Assembly (NCBI GenBank): GCA_000733415.1
Contig: KL662191.1
Coordinates: 3,624,867 to 3,688,866, forward strand
DNA: 64,000 nucleotides
DNA from: [Leptolyngbya] sp. JSC-1
GTDB taxonomy: Bacteria > Cyanobacteriota > Cyanobacteriia > Elainellales > Elainellaceae
Direction: 5' to 3'
The notes below the pieces were generated by a model, which did not search any database, was not told the origin of the DNA, and saw only the letters and a program-made list of their open reading frames with translations. The position numbers and the translations under genes were made by a program. Positions 59,453 to 64,000 of this stretch are shown one piece after another. The first letter of the stretch is position 1. Every line of letters starts with the position of its first letter.

Positions 59453-60928
59453 CTAAACGGTCAAGCTGAGCGAATAATTGGTTGGAGCACTGCTATTTCT
59501 GGGACTCACCCCAATTAAGTAAGTACCAGCCTGCAAATCTCTGGTGATCTGGGACAGGAACGTAGAGTTAAAGTTGGTATCTGACACCAAAATTTCTCCA
59601 TTGTCGATCAGGCCATTGCTGTTAGTGTCACGGATCAGTTGAATTCGCGTGTTTGCAGATGAGCCTGTGACCCTCACCTGAAGATTGGCAGGGTTGGCTA
59701 CAGTGAATCGATAAAAATCAACCGAGTCCAGCAGCCCGACATGCTCTTTGGCGGAGAAGGTTCCGGAAAATACACCCAAATCGAAAGCAGTAGGCAAGGT
59801 GTTTCCTGGATCAGACGACAACGTTCCCCCAAACGGAGTTGCCACCAGATTCAGAGTGTACAGTGTAGAACTACTGGCATTTCTGGGTTCCACGCTGACA
59901 AAGTAGGCACCTGCCGGCAGGTCTTGGGTAATGCTAGATAGGAAAGCGGAGCTGAAACTGGTATCAGAGGCCAAAGTTTCTTCGTTGTCAATCAAGCCAT
60001 TCCCGTTAATATCTCGAATTAACCGAATCTGCGTATTGGCCGATGTTCCACTCACACTAATCTGAAGATTAGAAATGTCGTTCAACGTGAATCGATAGAG
60101 GTCGGTTGAATCTAGTTTGCCAACATATTCTTTGGCAGAAACAGTACCAGACAGGGAACCTAGATCTCGTGCAACCGGCAACGTATTTCCTGGCTCTGGT
60201 AAGGGACTACCCCCAAACGGCGTGGCAACAAGACTGAGTTGATAGGGGGTCGATGTGCTGCTGCTAAGAGGTGTAACTCGCGCAAAGTAGGTGCCCGACG
60301 GCAAGTCTTCCGTCAGGCTGGCCAGATAGGGCGCTGAGAAATCACTGCCAGAGGCCAAAATTTCGCCGTTGTCGATTAGCCCGTTGTTATTCCCATCCCA
60401 AATCAGTTCAACCTTTGTACCTGCAACAGAACTATCGACCCTAGCCTGGAGGTTGGCAATATCGGTCAGGGTGAACTTGTAGAGATCTCCTGTATTGGTT
60501 GCACCGACAAGATCTTGATTGATATAGGTTCCAGTCAAGACGCCAATATCGCGAGCCGTGCTCAAGAGTTCGCCAGATTCGGCGGTTGTGGCTGAGGCAG
60601 TCAGCTTATAATTGACGGTTCCACGTAGGCGTTGAATGCCAATAAAGTAAGTACCCTCGGCCAGCTTCCCGTTAAATGTCCTGGCTTGGGGGCCACTCTT
60701 GAAACTCTGTAGAACAGAACCTTGGCTATTCCGCAGGGTAATTCTTGCACTTGATCGGCCTCTGATCCGACCCAGTGTTAGCCCAAAGTCACTGACCTCA
60801 GATAGGCTAAACCTCACGAAGTCCACTTTGTCTTTTTGGCTGACAAGACCGTTGATGCGCTTGTTACCGCTTAGAATTCCAACATTACGAGCGCCTCTAA
60901 GCGTATTGTCTTTTTTGCTAATTGACAT
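59453..60928 (-). CDS. Protein with four PPC-like repeats
   Basis: The ATG at 60928 gives MSISKKDNTLRGARN and about 491 residues; a TTG-type start at 60943 is possible. Four similar units of about 115 residues follow, each with DLYRFTL or DFYRFTV, a DxNxNGLIDNGE-type calcium-like loop (DGNNNGLIDNGE, DINGNGLIDNEE, DTNSNGLIDNGE) and an AGTYFxxVxP end. This is the prepeptidase C-terminal (PPC) domain pattern seen in cyanobacterial surface and secreted proteins. No signal peptide is obvious. Identity among units shows internal duplication. Confidence 0.85.
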   Translation of the reverse strand: MSISKKDNTLRGARNVGILSGNKRINGLVSQKDKVDFVRFSLSEVSDFGLTLGRIRGRSSARITLRNSQGSVLQSFKSGPQARTFNGKLAEGTYFIGIQRLRGTVNYKLTASATTAESGELLSTARDIGVLTGTYINQDLVGATNTGDLYKFTLTDIANLQARVDSSVAGTKVELIWDGNNNGLIDNGEILASGSDFSAPYLASLTEDLPSGTYFARVTPLSSSTSTPYQLSLVATPFGGSPLPEPGNTLPVARDLGSLSGTVSAKEYVGKLDSTDLYRFTLNDISNLQISVSGTSANTQIRLIRDINGNGLIDNEETLASDTSFSSAFLSSITQDLPAGAYFVSVEPRNASSSTLYTLNLVATPFGGTLSSDPGNTLPTAFDLGVFSGTFSAKEHVGLLDSVDFYRFTVANPANLQVRVTGSSANTRIQLIRDTNSNGLIDNGEILVSDTNFNSTFLSQITRDLQAGTYLIGVSPRNSSAPTNYSLSLTV

Positions 60929-61237
60929 GAGTTCCAACAACAAATTGACAAATTTAATACCTCGACCATTCTAATCAAGTTCTCGACCAGTGGGTAGAGT
61001 TAGCCAGCACCAAAGGCTAGCTTCACCAGCCTACTGTAGTAAACTCGGTTAGGTACAATTGTCAACAGACACATTAAAACTTAGAGAATACGTAAAATTA
61101 TGGAAAAGTTGGCACGTTCAGATCAGGCTGTATTGCATTAGTTGAAGGGTGGCGACTCAGATTGTTCAAGCGTGAGTTCGCTCGGATAGGCTAAAGCTTT
61201 AGTTTCTAGAAGAACCAGTTGGATTTTGATTCAGCCA
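60929..61237. other. Intergenic region, nothing recognised
   Basis: Between the PPC-repeat gene and the small protein's terminator I find no supported gene or RNA. The part from 61075 to 61130 is AT-rich and could hold the promoter of the minus-strand PPC gene. Confidence 0.4.
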
Positions 61238-61269
61238 ATAAAAAGCTCCAACACAGTCACTGCTGGAGC
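61238..61269 (-). terminator. Intrinsic terminator of the 66-residue gene
   Basis: On the minus strand GCTCCA and TGGAGC close a hairpin whose loop is about 13 bases, followed directly by TTTTTATT. This is a classic Rho-independent terminator. It lies 77 bp past the stop of the small gene at 61346. Confidence 0.75.
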
Positions 61270-61345
61270 CAACCATAAACTTTGTAGATTTGTTGTAGAC
61301 TTGGTAGCTTTGTAACGCTTTGTAGACTCGATGTTGGTGCGGGTT

Positions 61346-61546
61346 TTATTTCAATAACCGAGTGACACGAACATCATACTCAGTGCATTTGGGATGCTCG
61401 CTTCTAGCTTGCATGCGTGCCATACCGGTGGCAAGCTCTTTGGATTCTGCATCGATCTCGTACCGGCTCGTTTCGCTGTGGAAGACATTGCTGGTCATAT
61501 CTGGATATTCCCGAATGTCTACCAACACCTCATAGGTATGAACCAT
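61346..61546 (-). CDS. Small conserved protein of unknown function
   Basis: A strong GGGAGG seven bases before the ATG at 61546 and a terminator downstream make this 66-residue gene convincing. The protein is beta-rich and acidic-basic mixed (TYEVLVDIREYPDM, SETSRYEIDAESKELA, EYDVRVTRLL) with one cysteine. I recognise no family. It has its own transcription unit between fmt and the PPC-repeat gene. Confidence 0.75.
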   Translation of the reverse strand: MVHTYEVLVDIREYPDMTSNVFHSETSRYEIDAESKELATGMARMQARSEHPKCTEYDVRVTRLLK

Positions 61547-61696
61547 ACTGGCACCTCCCTTTGCAGGGTGTAATGAAGAGATTAATGGGATCAGTATAGA
61601 AATAGAACTAGGTGCCTATCCCGCGACGAATACAATTCTTTAGTTTTTGTTAAATTAAGTTAGAAGTTGGCTGAGATTAGTTTGTACAAGTTGAAC

Positions 61697-62698
61697 TCAC
61701 AGTTCACCCAGAATTTCTCCTACCTGCAGCCGCGTGCCGTTAACAAAATCCCAGCCGGCCTGTGCCCGCTTTCCAGCCATTTGCACTTCCCGCAGCAGCA
61801 ACAGCCCTGCTCCGGTTTGCACCACAGCACCCTGATTTTTTAGTAGACCTATCACGGTTCCGGGCTTTGCGGCCATGTTGCTCCAGGTGGACCATTCCGA
61901 TTCAGTCGCTTGCACTTCGGTCGGTAGCAGGGTTTGATCCACTCCACCCAGCGGTGCGGTTGCCACTAGCTTCAGAGAACCACTTCTGAACGTTGTAACG
62001 CAGTTAGGATAGAAGCCGCGAATTTGATTGTGCAACGCCAGTGCAGATCTGGTCCAATCGAGCTGATAGTCCTGCTTCTGAATCAGGGGCGCATAGGTGG
62101 CTTGGGCATCGTCTTGCGGAATCGGCTGAATTGTACCGGCCTCTAGTCCTAGCAGCGTCTCTACTAGCAGGTCTGCCGTTAGCTGCGAGAGCGTTTTTGC
62201 CAAACCTAGCGCGTTGTCAAACAGGCCGATAGGTGTAGTGGCCTTCAATAGCATTGGTCCCGTATCCATGCCGGCATCCATTTGCATGGTTGTGATCCCC
62301 GTTTCGGTTTCGCCGTGATAAAGGCACCACTGAATCGGCGCAGCTCCGCGGTATTTGGGCAAAATCGAGCCATGACCGTTGATACAGCCCAACCGGGGCA
62401 TATCGAGAATCTCTTGGGACAAAATTTGCCCATAGGCAACGACCACGAATGCATCGGCCCCAGCCTGACGCAAACTCTCTAGTGTTTCCGCATCCTTCTT
62501 GACACGACGCGGCTGCCAAACCGGAATCTGATGCTCAACCGCAACTGCCTTGATTGGGGATGCCGACAGCTCATTGCCCCGGCCTCGGCGTTTATCAGGC
62601 TGGGTGACTACGGCCAAAACCTCGAAGGACTCATGCGCGAGGAGCCGTTCTAGACTAGGCACCGCAAATTGAGGCGTTCCCAAAAAAATCAGTTTCAT
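61697..62698 (-). CDS. fmt: Methionyl-tRNA formyltransferase
   Basis: The ATG at 62698 gives MKLIFLGTPQFAVPSLE; two hydrophobic codons lie before it from an earlier start. The product of about 333 residues has the formyltransferase core with VVTQPDKRRGRG, DAFVVVAYGQIL, the active-site run LGCINGHGSILPKYRGAAPIQW (Asn, His) and METGITTM-like GETETGITTMQMDAGMDTGP (Asp). The C-terminal OB-like domain contains the RGFYP and the GGVDQT loop. It formylates initiator Met-tRNA for translation initiation. Confidence 0.95.
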   Translation of the reverse strand: MKLIFLGTPQFAVPSLERLLAHESFEVLAVVTQPDKRRGRGNELSASPIKAVAVEHQIPVWQPRRVKKDAETLESLRQAGADAFVVVAYGQILSQEILDMPRLGCINGHGSILPKYRGAAPIQWCLYHGETETGITTMQMDAGMDTGPMLLKATTPIGLFDNALGLAKTLSQLTADLLVETLLGLEAGTIQPIPQDDAQATYAPLIQKQDYQLDWTRSALALHNQIRGFYPNCVTTFRSGSLKLVATAPLGGVDQTLLPTEVQATESEWSTWSNMAAKPGTVIGLLKNQGAVVQTGAGLLLLREVQMAGKRAQAGWDFVNGTRLQVGEILGEL

Positions 62699-62759
62699 CA
62701 GCAGCAACCGGCAGACAGTTTCCCATTCTTGCTTGGCGATTCAGTTTGAATTAATTGGC

Positions 62760-63665
62760 TTAATTGGGGTTGATCACGATTTCAATCCGACGGTTGCGCT
62801 GACGGTTTTCTGGCGAATCATCAGGTACCAAAGGGCGATTGTGGCCATAGCCGATTGTCACCCAATGGTAACCATCCAATTGGGTAGACAGATATTGCTG
62901 AACGGCTTTAGCTTGCTCTAGTGTTCGCTGCCGATCTATCTCAGCCGACCCCTGATTATCGCTATGGGCACCGACCTGAATCGCAGCCTTGGGATAGCGC
63001 TGCAAATCGGCCAGAATGCTGTTCAAAATTGTTTCTGTCCCTGGACCCAGCGTGGTTTCCTTGTTGGCAAACAACGCATCGCTGGGTAACGTCACCATCA
63101 ATTGTGGCTCACCGTTGACGGTGCTACTCGTGGCTGGGGCAACAAACGTTTGGCTGGTTGGAGCCGTGGTAAGACTGCTGAGTCGCTCCTGAATCGCCTG
63201 AATCTGTTTTTGAATTTCCTGCACCCGGTCGGCTAGGGGTTCGCTAGAGGTGCTCGTCAAGGTTTGGAGTTCTGCCTGAAGCTGAGTTAACTCAGTCTGA
63301 AGCTGCTGCCGTTCTGCATCCGTCATTGGCGAGACTGAAGGTAATGGGGAGGCAGGAACCGACGGAGCTACTTCCGAATTGGGTTCTGGGGATTGACCAC
63401 GCCAAGTTTGCGGTAGCTCTTTCAAGTTTCCTACAAACGATTCTGAACTGCGCAACAGCCTCTCGGCCAGCGGCGGCTCTTGAATTTGGGCTGGATACAG
63501 TTGAGCAATCGCAATGCCAACCGCGGCAGCTAAACCGCCACCCACGCCCAGCAGCAACAACCGCCAGACTAGGGTGAATATTGCCCGTCCCCAACTGAAG
63601 CCAACAGGTGCAGGAGCAACCCGCTTGGTCGGTTCGGGAGTTTGGGTCGTCGGGGAATTAGTCAT
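62760..63665 (-). CDS. OmpA-family peptidoglycan-binding protein with membrane anchor
   Basis: GAGG lies before the ATG at 63665; the frame is open to 63707. The product of about 301 residues has a membrane helix (FTLVWRLLLLGVGGGLAAAVGIAIA, about 30-55). A Pro/Ser linker, a coiled coil of about 60 residues (RQQLQTELTQLQAELQTL) and an OmpA/MotB-like domain follow: ILADLQRYPKAAIQVGAHSDNQGSAEIDRQRTLEQAKAV and QRNRRIEIVI. That domain binds peptidoglycan, so the protein ties the inner membrane to the wall. Confidence 0.9.
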   Translation of the reverse strand: MTNSPTTQTPEPTKRVAPAPVGFSWGRAIFTLVWRLLLLGVGGGLAAAVGIAIAQLYPAQIQEPPLAERLLRSSESFVGNLKELPQTWRGQSPEPNSEVAPSVPASPLPSVSPMTDAERQQLQTELTQLQAELQTLTSTSSEPLADRVQEIQKQIQAIQERLSSLTTAPTSQTFVAPATSSTVNGEPQLMVTLPSDALFANKETTLGPGTETILNSILADLQRYPKAAIQVGAHSDNQGSAEIDRQRTLEQAKAVQQYLSTQLDGYHWVTIGYGHNRPLVPDDSPENRQRNRRIEIVINPN

Positions 63666-64000
63666 GCTTACCTCAGGCACAATGGGCACAATTTTATTTA
63701 GGCACAATTCTGTTTTGGGGATGCTTACTCAACTCGCCGCACCATCAGTCTATCAATCTGGACTCTGAACCTGATTCGTGAACCCTAGTCGGCTTACTAG
63801 TTGACAAGAATTAAGCAAATTTGTCAAGTCCTGTTTATTACAAAATTCGGCTGAATGAAAACTTTCGTGAGGGGGTGTGCTGAAAGCAGTTCAAGTTGCT
63901 ATACAAGAGATAGCAGCGAATTCATGAATTTTTAAGTACGCTCAGGTGGGTCTGCAACAGCATATTCCTTGCTTGCTGCAATTTTCGATTCTGGGCGAAA
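63666..64000. other. Window end, no gene seen
   Basis: The last 335 bases contain no open frame with support and no RNA I recognise. They probably hold the promoter of the OmpA-like gene. Confidence 0.4.

Overview
The window is a 64 kb piece of a cyanobacterial chromosome. It carries an aldehyde-deformylating oxygenase (alkane synthesis), a DUF2301 membrane protein, a DUF3747 protein, an SLH-domain protein, several Uma2-family genes, many heptanucleotide tandem repeats, and the cyanobacterial type of split Mrp antiporter operon. Coding density is moderate and gaps of several hundred bases are common, which fits a filamentous or Leptolyngbya-like genome better than a streamlined marine picocyanobacterium. 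The genus cannot be fixed from sequence alone. I saw no rRNA, no convincing tRNA, no CRISPR array and no intact transposase.

Layout. 1-840: end of an O-antigen-ligase-like membrane protein and a cupin. 938-4563: an accessory islet with a Uma2 gene, a broken NACHT NTPase fragment, two copies (one broken) of a small-protein motif of the INISGG type, an overlapping pair of small genes, a 21/42-nt periodic repeat, and a toxin-antitoxin pair with a truncated PIN toxin. 4625-7216: exopolysaccharide genes (WbaP-like phosphosugar transferase and a GT4 glycosyltransferase). 7689-13329: envelope genes (TAXI binding protein, DUF3747/SPOR-like, SLH protein, PII-like protein, DUF202, DUF2127). 13429-13574: a MITE-like element inserted exactly at the stop codon of an alpha-amylase gene. 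15413-19345: a giant membrane/hydrolase fusion protein. 19641-22303: an FG-GAP/RTX protein and a ferric-reductase-like pair. 22959-28821: a response regulator, a PAS/GAF hybrid kinase, DinB and a hypothetical.

28822-29499 holds a well-formed cobalamin riboswitch on the minus strand with no vitamin B12 gene behind it. 29500-32598: RuvC, a GNAT acetyltransferase and a lone AAA ATPase. 32615-36744: a tightly overlapped mrpC-D-E-F-G-A'-B operon without a NuoL-type MrpA. 37249-41326: a Uma2 remnant, a lipase-like hydrolase, a fatty acid hydroxylase/sterol desaturase family protein, a Uma2 gene with a heptad-repeat tail and an exported protein. 41327-42502 has no clear gene but contains a strongly self-complementary segment. 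42503-50860: a creatininase-family enzyme, an ECF sigma factor with its RskA-like anti-sigma, a 604-aa unknown, a GH38 alpha-mannosidase and the alkane enzyme ADO. 51104-59333: an ABC sugar permease, ScpA, an NDP-sugar synthase, DUF2301, DprA, VOC and GDPD proteins. 59453-63665: a PPC-repeat protein, a 66-aa protein with its own terminator, Fmt and an OmpA-like protein.

The most noteworthy items are the orphan riboswitch, the 1310-residue fusion with a possible permuted-papain C-terminal domain, the stop-codon MITE, the decayed NACHT/small-protein islet, and the tandem 13-bp repeats in front of the ECF sigma gene. None of these proves a new system by itself. The islet and the giant fusion are the best places to look.
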